The position numbers and the translations under genes are program-made. Below the pieces are notes generated by a model that saw nothing but the letters and a program-made list of their open reading frames with translations, had not been told where the DNA came from and searched no databases. From Morchella semilibera (taxonomy: Eukaryota > Ascomycota > Pezizomycetes > Pezizales > Morchellaceae), in contig WBVU01000004.1 of assembly GCA_009192285.1 (NCBI GenBank), forward strand, positions 1,324,001-1,388,000: a stretch of 64,000 nt of DNA, given 5' to 3'. The number at the start of each line of letters is the position of its first letter. Within the stretch, counting starts at the first letter, position 1. Shown here piece after piece: positions 21,453 to 34,397 of the stretch.

Positions 21453-24400
21453 TTAACCGCCCGCTACAACAGCAAGTCCGTCATAAACACGCCTCCTCAC
21501 ATCTACGAAGCTCCCCTTGCCCTTTCCTCTCCTTAACATTCCGCCACCTCCATCCTCAATAATAACATTTCCTACCCCACCCTTCCTCACTGCTACGACT
21601 CCATCAATCAGTAGTGTTCCTTCTCCTCGGAATTCTGCTGTAAGTCCATCATCTAACAACACTCGTCTTAAGTCTGCAAGACGAATATCACCAACATGAA
21701 TAGGCTGCGCGACGCTTCTTGTCGCCGCAGCCAGGGCTGGAGGGAGCACATCAAGTACTAGGTTCTGGACCTTCTTTTCGCCTTCAGCGTCAGGGGACGC
21801 CTCGATTTTCAGTTTTTTCATGCCCCGCTCTTCCGCGTCCGTGGAGCCGGCTTTGCTATCCTCTGCACGCATGAGATGACCGACAACATGGACGACCCCC
21901 AAACCACGTACGTTCTGCCATTTAAGACCACGGACGAGATTTTCGGAGAGCTTAACAGTCCAGGCATTAGTGTCGACACTCGCATTGACCTTTGTGCCGA
22001 TAGATGGCATGTATACATCTGTTCCAGTTGTACTATCCCCACGGCCTGCGATCCCACGGCCGCTCAAGAGTTGCCTGCAGTCATTACCGAGAGATTTGGT
22101 CTCCACTTCGCGGCCACCAATGAGTATGAGCTTCCGAGGTTTGATGAGCGGCAGCAGCATGCGGAGGGAGCGAGAATCATGGAGGCCAGAGAAATCAATA
22201 AAGGAGACGCGGACCCGCATCTCAACCTCGACGGTATCGAATGTGACTTTACTTGGCACAGCTAACAGTGCCTCCTCATCTTCCCCTTCATCATCCTCCG
22301 GTTCATCTTCTTCTGGTTCACCGTCATCAGGCTCGTAGCCGTCGTCATCGCCGCCTGTAGACCCCTTCTTGAATTTACCCATTTTTCTTTTTTTCCCAGC
22401 ATCTGCGGCACCTCGTGATAGACGCCTTGCAGCTGTACCGGCCTTCTGCTCCTCATCCCACTTTCTCTTCTTTCCCATGACGCGCTCCTCTTTCGCATCT
22501 ACTTCGTCGATGGCATCTTCCTCAGCCTTTTCTTCGGCGCGCATGTATTCCTCTGCTCGTACAACCTCGCCGTACTCATCAACTCTTCTTCGCCTCATCA
22601 CAAAGGGGAACATGCGATTGCGACCTTTTGCACCGCGGACGTCGTAGTCATATACATTATTTCCTCGGAGGAGGATGTTGACTCCAATTTCGACCTTCCC
22701 GCCTGAATATCCTGCTGGATTGACACCACCGAGCATTACAGTGGCAGCTGAGATCTTCTTGCTATTTGCGGTGGTAAGAGCCTTCCCTTGTCTCTCAGAA
22801 TCGGAATCGTCATCCGAAGAGGACGAAGCGTCGTCGTCATCGGCCTCAGCGGCGTTTGGCAACCCAGATGAAGAGATCAGTGATGCATGTTGAGAGGTGA
22901 GGGCAGCTTGAGCTGCCATATACCGGGTGTATGAATTGAGCTCCTCGCCTTCAAGAGCGACACGGTGGGTGACCTGGAGAATTAGTTTTGTTTTTCATGA
23001 CAGTGACAATGGGTGGTCTTACATCAATTTGGGCTTTTTTTCCCTTTCAAGGGAATTTCCTGCCCAGCGACTGGCTTTTTCTCTTCACCGCCATGTCCGG
23101 CATTCTCTTTCCACTCACCCCAGATATCACCGGCCCAGCCACCATTGCCATCAGCACGCTCAGTCAAAACGACAAGGTTCTTCTCGTCACTGGCGAGTTT
23201 GATAAGAACTTCTCTGCTGAAACCCCATCCTAAACTTGAGTCTGAGGCAATGATGACCTTACCACGCCCGCTAGCATCGTTGAGAACTCTTGATAAATGG
23301 CCTTGTGTCGAGATAAGGTTCAGGTGCGTGAAATCAAACGGCCCCGCCTTATTACCATCCTTTCCACTCTTGTCGTCGTTATTGCCCCCTCGGTTGCCTC
23401 TCTTCTCCCCGCCGGCAATGGCTTCGAATTCCCTTACGACCCCTTCGTCCATCCACTCCAGCATACTTCCAACAACCTGTCCCAACCTTTTGACTCGCCT
23501 TCCAGCTAGGTAAAGACCTATTCCTTTCCCCTTTGCCTTTGATGAGAGTTCTGGATCTTTACGCCATGCGTGTTCAAGTAGGTAGACAAGTTCTAATACT
23601 CTTCCCACAGAATCCGTTGGGATGAGCACGGTTCCTCCTCTCTCCAACGCTGTCTTTCGAATAGCTGTAAGCAGCATCTCGTCTCTCTTTTTCCTCCCTC
23701 CCGCAATGTTCGTAACCTCTGAGTTCTTGGCGCTACACACAAGCGCAGTAGGTCTTCCCAAAGTCTCGACAGGTACACCACCACCAGAAAGAAACGCTGC
23801 AGCGCGGAGACAGTTCTCGCGGGAGTGGTTCCAATCTACAGCGTAAACAATCGACTCCTGCGCTTGTTGGATTTTCCATATTGTCCCACCTAAAGTATGG
23901 CCTGCTGAATACGCTGTTATGGTAATACTCCCCAGTTTCCCACTCACGCGCGCCGCCGCTGAGTGTAGTGGCGTTGGTTGTGAGTATTTTAGTGTTATTA
24001 TACGTGTACAGTACGAGTCGATCTCAGCGCTTGTTGGTGGAAGCTTCAGCGCGCCCTCTGGGAGTTCGCCGGAACTACCTGCGGGCAAAATCGCGGGTGC
24101 GCTGAAGTCCTCAGCTTTAATGGAGGGAGTGGAAGATGTTTCTGAGAGGTGGGTCGATGCTATTGGGGTGGAAAGATATAGGTCTTGTAGGAGGAGACGA
24201 CCGAGATTGGAGACTGGAAAGGTACTGTATACGGGAATAGAGGAAAAGTTGGGTATATGTTTACAAGCGTGGGCATATGCTCCCATGTGCGAAAGGGTTG
24301 GGTGCGTGAGGAGGATCAGATCGATAGATGGTGTATACCTGACATAAAATTCAAATCCAAATTAGATGATCTCACTACGAGCTTCCTCTGGGCCAGTGAA

Positions 24401-24552
24401 GCTTACCGTTCCAGCTCCGTGAGCATTCCCACGTCAAACGTCTCATCCCAGCCCACGTCAACAAGTATCTTGATGCCATTGTCCAGTTCTAACAAGCTCT
24501 GACAAGCCGGTGAATCTGACTGGGCTCCTAGCAATGGTGTGAAGTGGAACAT
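21453..24552 (-). CDS. CFT2: Cleavage and polyadenylation factor subunit Cft2 / CPSF-100
   Basis: Non-catalytic partner of the CPSF-73 (Ysh1) endonuclease in pre-mRNA 3'-end formation. The start ATG at 24550-24552 gives 'MFHFTPLLGAQSDSPACQSL', 'LDNGIKILVDVGWDETFDV'. Intron 24339-24416 joins to 'PSIDLILLTHPTLSHMGAYAHACKHIP'. Metallo-beta-lactamase and beta-CASP regions follow ('LGGTIWKIQQAQESIVYAVDWNH', 'AVVCSAKNSEV'-like, 'GTVLIPTDSVGRVLELVYLL'). After an intron near 22.97-23.03 kb come 'RVALEGEELNSYTRYMAAQAALTSQ', a long Asp/Glu- and Lys-rich insert (22.2-22.6 kb), and the conserved C-terminal part ('EVEMRVRVSFIDFSGLHDSRSLRMLLPLIKP' broken here into VSFIDFSGLHD and LRMLLPLIKPRKLILIGG). The motif at HxHxDH reads 'THPTLSHMGAY', so metal ligands are missing, as expected for CPSF-100. 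Confidence 0.93.
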
Positions 24553-25469
24553 TGTTTATTGACGTTCGTGTAAGGTGGGTGTTGGAACTCTGTTGCTAAC
24601 CACACACATACCTCTTGTCCAGCGAATGTTCTGAGGCTCAGTCGCGAAATGGCGAATGTGCAGGGTTACCCGGAACGACGCGCAAAGGCCTATCACGGCA
24701 CGTGCTCTAGACTTTGCTGTCTAGCCATGTCTAGGAAGCTTCAGGGGTCCCCTTGACAGCGGTACATGTATTTAATTTAAACTGCCCTTATATATTGATA
24801 TTCCGGTGCCTATAATAACGTTTCTGCTGGCGTTTATATTTTGTTGCCAACGGAGCTCCAGACACGACTGTACTCTACATGGGCGGAACATTGGAGTTAT
24901 GAGATTGCGCATACTAAAACTTAGCTACCTTGTCCTCAAAACCCACTTGAGGCAGTCTTTTGATACTATTAAAGTACGCCCGTAACCTAACTACATGCAT
25001 AACACCTTGTAAGCATCCCATTCCCCAGGTGACGATCCGTCAAGCACCCAAGCCCATATTCGCACCTTCATATCCTGCAAACATCACAGGAGAAAGTCGA
25101 AAGGAAAAAGGAAACTCGGTCAGTCAAAAACATTTTGTCCTCAAACAATGAAAGAAAACCCCTACACCCCTCCCCCTTATTTTACACAATATTCCCGTTC
25201 CGAAAGAAAAGAAAAGAGAAAAACCATCGTAAGGCAATAAGTATTGTTAGAAGAGGATAAGAGAAAAACAAATAGGGAACGTTCCAAATCCAGTCTACCA
25301 GACCATTTTCTCAACAGTTCCCAAACAAACTGAATTCAAATTCCTCCGATGAACTTTCTAGTAGTAGTAGTAGAATAGTGGTAGTTTTAGTAGAAGTAAA
25401 CAGGTAGAAAAATGTAGACAAAAATAATACGAAGAAACAAAGCCAACCCATTCCTTGAAAATAATCTAA
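24553..25469. other. Intergenic, CFT2 promoter and remodeller 3' end
   Basis: Both flanking genes are on the minus strand. It holds one TACATGTA (24763-24770). From about 25130 rightward it is A-rich and unremarkable, likely 3' UTR of the SNF2 gene. No gene recognised. Confidence 0.55.
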
Positions 25470-28400
25470 CTATTCGGAATCATCTCCGCTTGCTGCTGAA
25501 TCCTCATCGGGCGACCTTGCGTCTCTGCCGCCTCCCCCAGCATTATGCCCTTTGACCTTCAACCTAATGTGCGGTGTGCCGGAATTGCCTGCCGGAGTTC
25601 CAGTGCTGGTACCTGGGCCGGTGGATGTGCCACCAGAAGATCCATTTCCAATGGCGTCAAAATTCCGTTTCTCTTCGGCAAATTTAGAGTCAAACTCCGC
25701 CTGTGATTGCGTTAGTATTTTGTACAGTAGAGTTAATAAAGGTGAATAACTTACCTCCATAGCATTCGCATCCTCATAGACAATCGAGCCTTCCTCGTTG
25801 TATGTTCTCGCATTATTGAACATCAACTGGAAATCTACCTTGAACCCATCTAGATCTGAATAATCACCGTTCCGGATTCGCTTCTTAATTTCATTGAACG
25901 AAATAGGCTGCTTGATGATGTGGTAATAGTCTGGGAAGATCTTCTTGCTTGGCAACTTTTCAAAAAGCTCAGATCGTAATCGATCGGTTTCAGGCTCCTC
26001 GAGACGGTGTACTGCATCGAAAATAGCTTCGCAAGCCCTTTGTAGCATCGCGCGGTTCCCGGGCGTGATAGCATCGCTTGGTACATAACCTCCCTTACTA
26101 ACCCGTTGTCTTTTGCGCGCTTTAGGCTCTTCAACCTCCTCTACCCGACGTTTTTCAGTATTCGGTTTCCTGCCACGCTTGCCCTTCCGAGCCGTGGCTG
26201 GAGGTGTCTCTTCAACGGGTGGGGGAGTATCTGGAGGTGGTGTGGCGTCGTCATATTCACCCGCCCTCTTTGCCTTGTTGACTTGTCGCCTCTCGATCCT
26301 ATCCCGCTTGCGTTTGACTGCATCCTCAATTGTATCATCGTCGTTATCAATCGCATCCAGCCACTGCTCTTCCGTCAAACCGTCGTCGTAATTCGTGATC
26401 TTTCTCTCTCTTGCGCCGCGACCGACGGGGCCCTGGGGTTCTTCAATCGGAAGAACATCATCATGGAGATAAATATCTGGCAGCTCACTCTCCTCATACA
26501 AGCGCCCAAGGGGTTTGCCTTCGCCGTATGGTGAGTCACGCTTCCTTTCGTCGTCCATCCTCTTGAACAGAGCCAGCTCGTCGTCAGTTCTTGCACAGAT
26601 TTCATTCAGCTCGTCATCGTCAAATTCCTCATTTGCAATAGCATCTGTGGTATCAGCTTCCAACATGACACGGAGAAGTGCGTCTCGTTCTTCATTGGTG
26701 GACTTGTTGTCGAATTTTCCTGCTTGGATAACTTTGCCATCGATGTCGAGTTTGTATTGGGCTCGTTCGAGGATACGTTCTTCCACGGAGTTAGAAGTAA
26801 TTAGGCGAAGGATACGAACTTCATTCTTTTGGCCGATACGATGCGCACGGTCCTGGGCCTGCAAATCTTGATGCGGATTCTAGATCAAATATTAATATAG
26901 ATCAGGACGTCAAGGGAATAAATATCTTTACCCAGTCAGAGTCATAAATAATGACAGTATCAGCAGTCTGTAAATTGAGACCTAAACCACCAGCACGAGT
27001 CGACAATAAAAAGATGAAGTATGGAGAGTCTGGAGCATTAAACTCCTTCAACAGCTGGGAACGGTCGTCGGCCTTGGTTGAACCGTCCAAACGAAGATAA
27101 CGGAAACCACGAAGATGCAAGAAATCTTCCATGATATTCATGATTTGAGTCATTTGAAAGAACATCAAGACTCTGTGCTTCGTCACAAAAAACTTTGGCA
27201 ATAATCGATCAAGCAACTCGAATTTTCCTGCTGTGCGCCACAAACAATCGTTGTTGATTTTGGCCGGGTTTACTGCACTCTCTACTTCTTCGAAGACAAA
27301 CGGATGATTACACAGCTTACGAAGCTGCATTATCATGTTGCTAAGACCCTTGACACCCATTTTCCTTTTCAAAAGTTAGTGACAGCTCTTAGGTAATAAC
27401 GTGAAAAAAAATACATACCCGCCCTTCTCTGCATCATTAACGTAAAGTATACCATTGTTCATCATCTGTTGGTATAGCTTTTGTTGTAGGGCAGAGAACT
27501 TGCACTTGATTACTCTCTCAACCTTCTCCGGAAGCTCTGCTTCGACATCTCTCTTCAAACGACGCAATAAGAAAGGTCTAAGAACTTTATGAAGTCGGCG
27601 AATGACCAACAAGGCCTCTTCTTCGTTCAACTCCATCTTGTCTTGAGTACCGGTATTCGCGAATGGTGTGTTAAACCATTCATCAAAGCTTTTAACGGAC
27701 TTGAAGATCGTTGGGAGCACGAAATTAAGAAGAGACCATAGCTCAGGAAGATTATTCTGTAGTGGGGTACCAGTCAAGATCAAGCGATATCTGCAGTTAT
27801 AATAGGTTGTCAAAGTTGCGCTAAGCTTCGACTGACTGTTCTTCATACGATGGCCCTCATCGATGATCATATAATTCCACTTGATTTTGGAAAGTAGTGG
27901 GCGATCTTTGATAATATACTCGTACGTTGTTAAGAGAACTTGCCATGGGGTATATTTAATCGCGTTTTGTTGGGCTTTTCGTACTGCGGGTGGACCCTTG
28001 TAGACGATCTTACCCACGCTTGGCGCCCACTTGTCAAACTCCAAGTTCCAATTGGTCAGGGTACTAATAACTTAGTCAATACAACTACCCACATTTGTAA
28101 TAAGAGCATATTATATAGCTTACCTAAGAGGAACAATAACCAAAAACGGCCCGTTCTGATTTTTCCTCTCAATCAGATAAGTGATAAGAGAGATTGTCTG
28201 AATGGTTTTACCAAGACCCATCTCATCTGCCAAGATACCGTTCAAGTTGTTATTATATAAAGAAATCATCCACTGAAGACCCTTCAACTGATAATCCTTC
28301 AATTTACCACCAGTCAAGATGGTCGGTTGTGTGTCTACAGTTTCTTGGATACGATGGGCGACGGCATAGTAATCGACCTTGCCAGAATCTTCTTCCTCTT

Positions 28401-30136
28401 CCTCCTCGCTTTCTGGCTCCACGTAACCCTCGGGAACTCCGTATGCCTGGACGGCATCACGCTGTTGCTGTCGCACACTTGCGGCGAGGGATTGCAAGAA
28501 AGAGTCTGTTTGCCTGAGCAAATGGGTGATACGAGTATCTTTTGCTTGGTCGAGCAACTTGAGGTAAGCCTCCTCGTCATTTGCCTTAAGAGCCTGCAGA
28601 CGTTGCTTTGCAGTCCTTTCCATTCTCTTCTGTTCCTCCTTTTCCATGTGCTGATGATGCTGCAACATCATGCGCCCCAATTTTTGAGCCTTGGCCTCAC
28701 GCGCTCTGGCGGCACTCCTAATCTCCTGTCCATGTTGAATCACACCCTGGATGTACTCAACATGTTTCCGTCTTTCTCTTTGTTCTCGCTGGTCTCTCTG
28801 TTGCTTCTCCAATTTCTCTGTAATTCGTGCCTCTCTTAAAGACTGTTTCTTCATTCTCCGGAACATGGCACGGTTTGAAGTAACTGCAAGATTATCGGCA
28901 TGTACCATGGTGTTGACCATTTCCTGTCGCAGTGCCCTTTGTTTTGGAAGAAGACAGAGGGCCTTGTATTCAATCAAAGCCTTTAGTTTAAGCGACTCAC
29001 TCATGCCATCCCCTTTACTGGAATCGAATTCGGCAAGATTACTGGGAAGTTTTTCCAGCTCAGCCTTTCGAGCGCTGATCCGATTGTATATCACAAGTTC
29101 TCTTTCCTCATGCAACCGTGCAACATCAATTCCCATTGGCATAATGCTCGGAATCATCAACCTTTTGTCTCGCGCGCCATGTTCATGATAGCTGATGTAT
29201 GGTTGAAGGTTTGTCCAGGGAGATGTAAATGTTTCATACCCAGTCCTCTTCTTTTTTGGCGTTCCATCGGCTTTCTCACTTTCAATCCCTTCTTTGGCAA
29301 GGGCATCAACCACGGCGCTCACTGCCGCAATTCCAGTAGCTGCCTGTTCAATCCTCTGGGGGTACGACGAGAATATGGCACTTTGAATGTTCGGGGGGAC
29401 AGCCAGATTCTTAGAAATCATCTTAAAGGCCATGATTTGATTTCTCAATATCCCGAGTTGATCCTGCGTGAAAGTAGAGTTACTTGGGAGAGTATTTGAT
29501 TTTGACACAACAGAAGCAGTTGGTGTAGGAGCACCATTGGTATTGATATTATTAGACGGGTGTGGTGCACGGTTTTGCGGGGATTCAGAAGGGCCATTGA
29601 TACCCTGTGTTAACGGGGTTTGTGCAGGCTGTGATTGAACAGGTGTTCGGCCTAGCGATGACGGAATCAGTATGTTCGTAAGTCCAAGTTTGCGACTCTA
29701 TTGAATTGGAATATCATACCATTAACCTGGGGAGCACCGTTTTGCGCCGTTTGCCTTTGTTGTCGCATCTGTGAGTGCTGTGCATACTGATTCTGCTGTT
29801 GCTGCTGTTGCATTTGGTGCTGCTGTTGCTGCTGCATTTGCATTTGCAGCTGCTGGTTCTTATAAACTTGCTGTTGTTGAATTGCTCTCAATACCGAAGA
29901 TAATTGGGCAAATTCAGGGTTCGAATCGGTCGCGCCCTGCGCTTTCATGTTTTGCCATTTCTGTTGTCATCAAGTCAGCGCGTTCTTAACAAATAAAGAT
30001 GAAAGGTAAGGGGCTGGAGAAAGGAGTATGGGCGAACCAGGTACATGGCTTGAGCCTGCTCCTTGTTGAGGTTATTAGGTAGGGCGGGTGCCATTTGAGG
30101 AGCCATCGGCATAATGCCGTTCGCAATGGAATTCAT
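25470..30136 (-). CDS. STH1: SNF2/STH1-type ATPase of a SWI/SNF or RSC chromatin remodeller
   Basis: Large nuclear ATPase that slides or ejects nucleosomes. The ATG at 30134-30136 opens '[22 protein letters not shown]', followed by a Gln-rich stretch (29.7-29.9 kb), an HSA-type basic helix ('[28 protein letters not shown]', about 28.75-28.85 kb, given here in part) and the helicase core. Walker A 'DEMGLGKT' lies at 28204-28227 and the DExH box 'DEGH' near 27855. Lobe 2 shows '[22 protein letters not shown]' and '[20 protein letters not shown]', and the arginine-finger region reads '[11 protein letters not shown]' (26.86 kb). A SnAC-like region and an acidic/basic linker follow, then a C-terminal bromodomain ('[14 protein letters not shown]', '[22 protein letters not shown]'). 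This order fits the Snf2/Sth1 class rather than ISWI, CHD or INO80; Pezizomycotina often have one such gene. The exact number of introns (at least five) is approximate. Confidence 0.93.
29815..29895 (-). repeat. CAG/CAA-type glutamine-coding repeat in the remodeller N-terminus
   Basis: Imperfect triplet run (GCT/GTT/TGC on the plus strand, around 29790-29875) coding for about 30 mostly Gln residues with interspersed Met and His. Such tracts are common in Snf2 N-termini and vary between strains. Confidence 0.7.
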
Positions 30137-31750
30137 GGCGAACGACTTTTTATTTTTATTTTTTCCGTTTGCTTGAGATGAGCCGGATGCAGGATAGAAC
30201 AATTTAGATTATTGATGGATTCAGAGGAGCGCCGTGACAGGAACGCGATGACCGCGTGTCGACACGGAGGGTTAGGGCAGTTTCGCAAGTTCAAAGAGTA
30301 AAGGAACGAAGGGGGGGGGGGGGGGGTGGTGTGGTTATCTGGTTGCGGTGTGGTATTTGGTTGGTGGCAAGTCGCGGTTGGCGGCACCAGAGCAACAGTC
30401 AACGGGGGTTGTTGGGATGGACGACGCGAAGCGGCTCTTTTCCGCGTCCACCTTTAAATTTTTTAGGTGTCGGGGGGTGGTTGACGTTGTTGTTGTGGGA
30501 ACGACGAGTGAGCAGGAGCGCGAGGTTGGAGGTGGTGGTGGTTGCGTGTCTCGATGGAGCCCCGGTGCAGCGGTACTTGGCTTTAGGGTGGGTGAAGATA
30601 AAGAGAAAGAAAAAAAAAAAAGAAAAAAAAAAAAAGAAGGGAAAGAGAGAGAATCAGAAAGAAAGAAAGGATGTAAGGGAAGGCGCGTACAAACCACAGC
30701 TCTACCTACTTTTGTACGTTTGTAGATTGTGGCAAGTAAAAAAAAAAAAAAAAAAAGCGTACAAGTGAGATTACAACTTATGGAGATTTTATGTTCCTTT
30801 TGTAGAGGAGAAAAGCACGAGAATCTACTTGGTTATGTAGAAAGCCAGACTCCTCTTATGGGGGATTGGGGGGGGGGTGGTATGGTTTGTAGAGAGTGAG
30901 AGACTAAGACTTCAAGTGATGAGTGTGGGACAACCCGTATGGGGGAGAGCGAGTGACACCAAATGTGTCTGTTTCTCGCTGCGTTGCTGACTTTTTTTGC
31001 TTTAGGAGAGTTAACTCGGCCTGTTGTGGGTCGATTATTCCGCCCGCTGCTGCTGCTGACTCCTTGCTCGGCTGCGTGGTTGGGGAACGGGCGGGCAGCG
31101 GTATGGTTGTGGGTTGTGGGTTATGGTTGTGGCCCGGGGACAGACGGTGCAGGGTGTGGCGGCAGAGCTCACTGTTCTCTTTTGTCGCTATGGCTTTCGG
31201 CGTTGGCGGGTTTCACGGCGGTCGTCTGAACGCTTGATGCCGGAGTGTGAGTGATGCTGAACGATGCATAGCCTGAGGAGACGACAGAAATGTGTATAAA
31301 TACAACCGCTTTAGGTAATAAATATACCCGCTTCAGGTAATAAGATTCAAAGTTAATTGCATGCTTAAGTAGATATAGAAATTACTAACCAGAGTTGCAA
31401 GATTCAGCCTTGTGGTGACGTCCTATAACTTTTGAGTTCGCAGCCTGGGTCTCGCTGTGTTCTCTGTTATAAACAATTTGGAAACATTTTTCTTAACAAG
31501 GAGGCCCAAGTCTACGATTCTTGGTATTACTTGATCAGGGGCAGAATAAACAACCTGACCGCAGCTTTGAGACAAAGCGTAGGTCAGATTTTCAATCATG
31601 CATATCACCTTAGCAACTAGATAACCCACCAAGCCCCTCTATTGCCCCGCCATTTTAGCAAAGTTTCCCCTCGTTTTCTGCTTCATCATCATCTACCCTT
31701 CAATCAATCAACACATATCACATCTTTGATTTCATACCCCAAAGCCCAAA
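30137..31750. other. Long divergent promoter region, remodeller / adenosine kinase
   Basis: 1.6 kb with strong composition bias: a poly-G block at about 30309-30326, a 70-base polypurine run at about 30598-30670, a poly-A run near 30739-30756 and another poly-G run near 30868. The frames here (for example 30256-30768 and 30923-31237) are low-complexity or overlap on opposite strands, with no recognisable product. The left part is probably the remodeller leader and promoter. Confidence 0.55.
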
Positions 31751-33225
31751 ATGTCCGAATATCCACTCCTCTGTTTGGGAAACCCCCTTCTTGGTACGTC
31801 TCAAAAACTTCATTTCGTCCTATATCTTGTTTAGTGATTGTTGTCTAATGAATGCCCACCAAGTTGGCTTGTTTTTAATTGATAGACATCCAAGTCAATG
31901 GGTAAGGGATTCGAATACACCTCTCTTTAATCGATCATTCAATTAACTGTTTTTTTTTTCCGTAGTGATAAGGAACTTTTGGAAAGATATGAGCTCAAGC
32001 CGAACGATGCCATTCTCGCCGAGGAGAAGCATCTCACCCTATATGATGATATCACCACTAAATATCACCCTAAGTACCTTGCTGGAGGAGCTGCGCAGAA
32101 TTCTGCTAGGGGTGCTCAAGTATGCCGTATCCTTCAATTAAACCCCATTGATATATAGACAATTAATATTTGGCGGGGGATAGTATGCTCTTCCACCTAA
32201 ATCGGTTGTGTATGTCGGCTGCATTGGAAAGGATGCTTTTGGCGAGCAGCTTACAAACGCCTGTGTGAACGAGGGTGTTCTCACTAAGTACCGTGTCGAT
32301 GAGGAGCAGCTCACTGGTCGTTGCGGTGTCATCATCACCGGCCTTGACCGCTCCATGGTCACTGACCTTGCCGCTGCCAACCACTACAAGCTCGAACATC
32401 TCAAGTCCCCCGAGATCTGGTCATACGTTGAAAACGCGAAGATCTTTTATGTTGGTGGATATCATTTGACTGTCTGCGTTCCAGCCATCCTTGCTCTAGG
32501 AGAGCATGCTGCTGAAACAAATAAGGTTTGTTTCTCAAAAGCATTTAAAACCGAATTTTATTAATATATATCTATGACAGATTTTCAGCATGAACTTGTC
32601 TGCCCCTTTCCTCCCCCAATTCTTCAAGGAACAGCTTGACTCAGTTCTCCCCTACTGTGACTACTTAATTGGTAACGAATCAGAAGCCATCGCCTACGCC
32701 GATTCCCACGGCCTGGATGTGTGTTTGCCCGTCCCTCCAATAATCACCACTACTAATAGCCCCACCCAGACCAAGGACATCACTGCGATCGCCAAGGCCA
32801 TCGCAGCCCTTCCAAAGAAGAACTCTTCTCGTCCCCGCACTGTCATCATCACCCAGGGGACTGAACCTACTGTTGTTGTCGTTGGTAATGCTGAGGCTAT
32901 TAGCTACCCTGTGAGACCTGTTGCTCCTAGCGATATTGTTGATACTAATGGAGCTGGGTATGTGTATTCTCTTCACACTCATAAGTCTATATATAGTTAT
33001 TAATAGGGGTCTAGTGATGCATTCGCTGGTGGTTTCCTTGCCGGTCTTGTGCAGGGCAAGGAGTTGAAGACCGCAGTCGACATGGGACATTGGCTTGCTA
33101 GCTGGGGAATCAGGGAGCCCGGTCCAGCGTGAGTTCCCACATAATCTAAGTTGCCAGAAGTTAACATCTAACACGATCAATACAGTTATCCCGCTGAGAA
33201 GCAGATCTATTCTCAATCTGCTTAA
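31751..33225 (+). CDS. ADO1: Adenosine kinase
   Basis: PfkB-family sugar kinase that phosphorylates adenosine to AMP; in fungi it recycles adenosine from the S-adenosylhomocysteine cycle. Seven exons: 31751-31793, 31886-31901, 31966-32119, 32184-32525, 32581-32957, 33015-33128 and 33186-33225 (1086 nt, 361 aa, clean frame). Signatures: 'LCLGNPLLDIQVNGD' at the start, 'YLAGGAAQNSARGAQ', 'VVYVGCIGKDAFGEQL', 'CVNEGVLTKYRVDEEQLTG', 'NLSAPFLPQFFKEQL', 'DYLIGNESEAIAYA' and the C-terminal pfkB motif 'DTNGAGDAFAGGFLAGLVQG', which holds the catalytic Asp. The second exon is 16 nt and codes for 'DIQVNG' with its neighbours; without it the substrate-contact motif is lost. A loop of about 20 residues near 32.71-32.78 kb (Pro/Thr-rich) makes it slightly longer than the yeast enzyme (340 aa). 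Confidence 0.95.
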
Positions 33226-34397
33226 ATGGTATTCTTTTTTTCCCCATATAATTTGCAAACGAACGTGTAACGAATTCAAACGGATATGTTATATGCAATG
33301 ATTTTAATGACTGAAGTGATGGTATTTTGGGCTGTTTCAACACGAATACAGTTTTTTGCTCCATTTTGTGGAATTGAGTTATAGGCTGAAAAAAAAATCA
33401 AATGAGGCCTATTATTCCCATCACTTAATACCGGAATAGTGTTTCTAATTTTAAGCTTTGGGTTTTTATAAAGAAATCACTGGGTATCTGAAACCTTTGG
33501 CCTTGCAGCGCAGCACCCCCCTCCCCAGGGTCAACTGGGAGTGTCAAGTTGAAACCCTAGAAAAGAATGAAATGATAAGTATCTTTGGGCAAAGCGAAAC
33601 TCTATCACGAGGTAGATAGTTCCTACTATCAAATGAACGAGAACTAGTAGCGTCATGAATTAAGCCGCCCAACTAGTGTCTGAATTTGAAAAATGGTACG
33701 AGCATAGATTATCACTCGCTCTATTGAATTAGCCTGAATATTTTATTTTATTTATATGTACTTCATGTATGCATACAACAGCCTGAATATCTTAGTGAGC
33801 TGACCCTCTCAGGAGATTTACCGCACTTCTTCCATGTGGGGGCCGGTATTATAGAACCCAAAAAGAAAACGTGCTAGTAATGTAGTACATGTAGTAAGGA
33901 TACATGTATGTTATTGATACAGTATTTCTCTTACAATGACGCAATCTTCACTAAACCCCATAGTCATATTATATGTAGTATTTCCTGTTTTCCACACATG
34001 TACTAAGTCTAATGTATGTAGGTACACTTTTGTATCTTGTGTCTAGTCAAAGTCCTGGCTATTTTTAGATCCTCGCCCTATCTGCTTTAAGATTATTGCT
34101 ACAGTCACAAGGTACCAACCACAGGAATGACCGCCTTATAAAGGCATGGATCCTCATTGGCTTCACTTCCAGTCCTATGCGTGCCTTATAGGGAATCAAA
34201 CTCCATCTAAACTTCCATCACGCCAAATATCCATGCCTGTTGTCGGCTAGAGAGAAAAAAAAAAAAAGAAAAAAAAAGTAAAGGAAAAAGAAAAAGAAAA
34301 GAAAAGAGAAACCAAGCCGATACGCCGTTTACACAACCAATTTGTCCTAGAGAGCATTTATTACCAGCCTCTGGGCTCCTATCCAGAGGATGGAACG
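33226..34397. other. Convergent intergenic, ADO1 / EST1-like gene
   Basis: 1.2 kb without a gene. Two TACATGTA sites sit 7 bp apart at 33886-33893 and 33901-33908, and a polypurine run spans about 34253-34313. No transposon ends recognised. Confidence 0.55.
33886..33908. repeat. Paired TACATGTA palindromes
   Basis: Two exact 8-bp palindromes in the same 23 bp, in a gene-free AT-rich stretch. They belong to the window-wide excess of this motif. Confidence 0.8.

Noticed and set aside
21876-22338. Plus-strand frames over the acidic insert of CFT2
   Set aside because: Antisense shadows of a gene confirmed by conserved protein sequence.
29911-29930. GGGTTCGAATC, resembling a tRNA B box
   Set aside because: It lies in the coding part of the SNF2-type gene, with no A box or cloverleaf around it.
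30256-30768. 170-aa plus frame with Lys/Glu runs
   Set aside because: Created by poly-G and polypurine tracts in the remodeller's promoter region.
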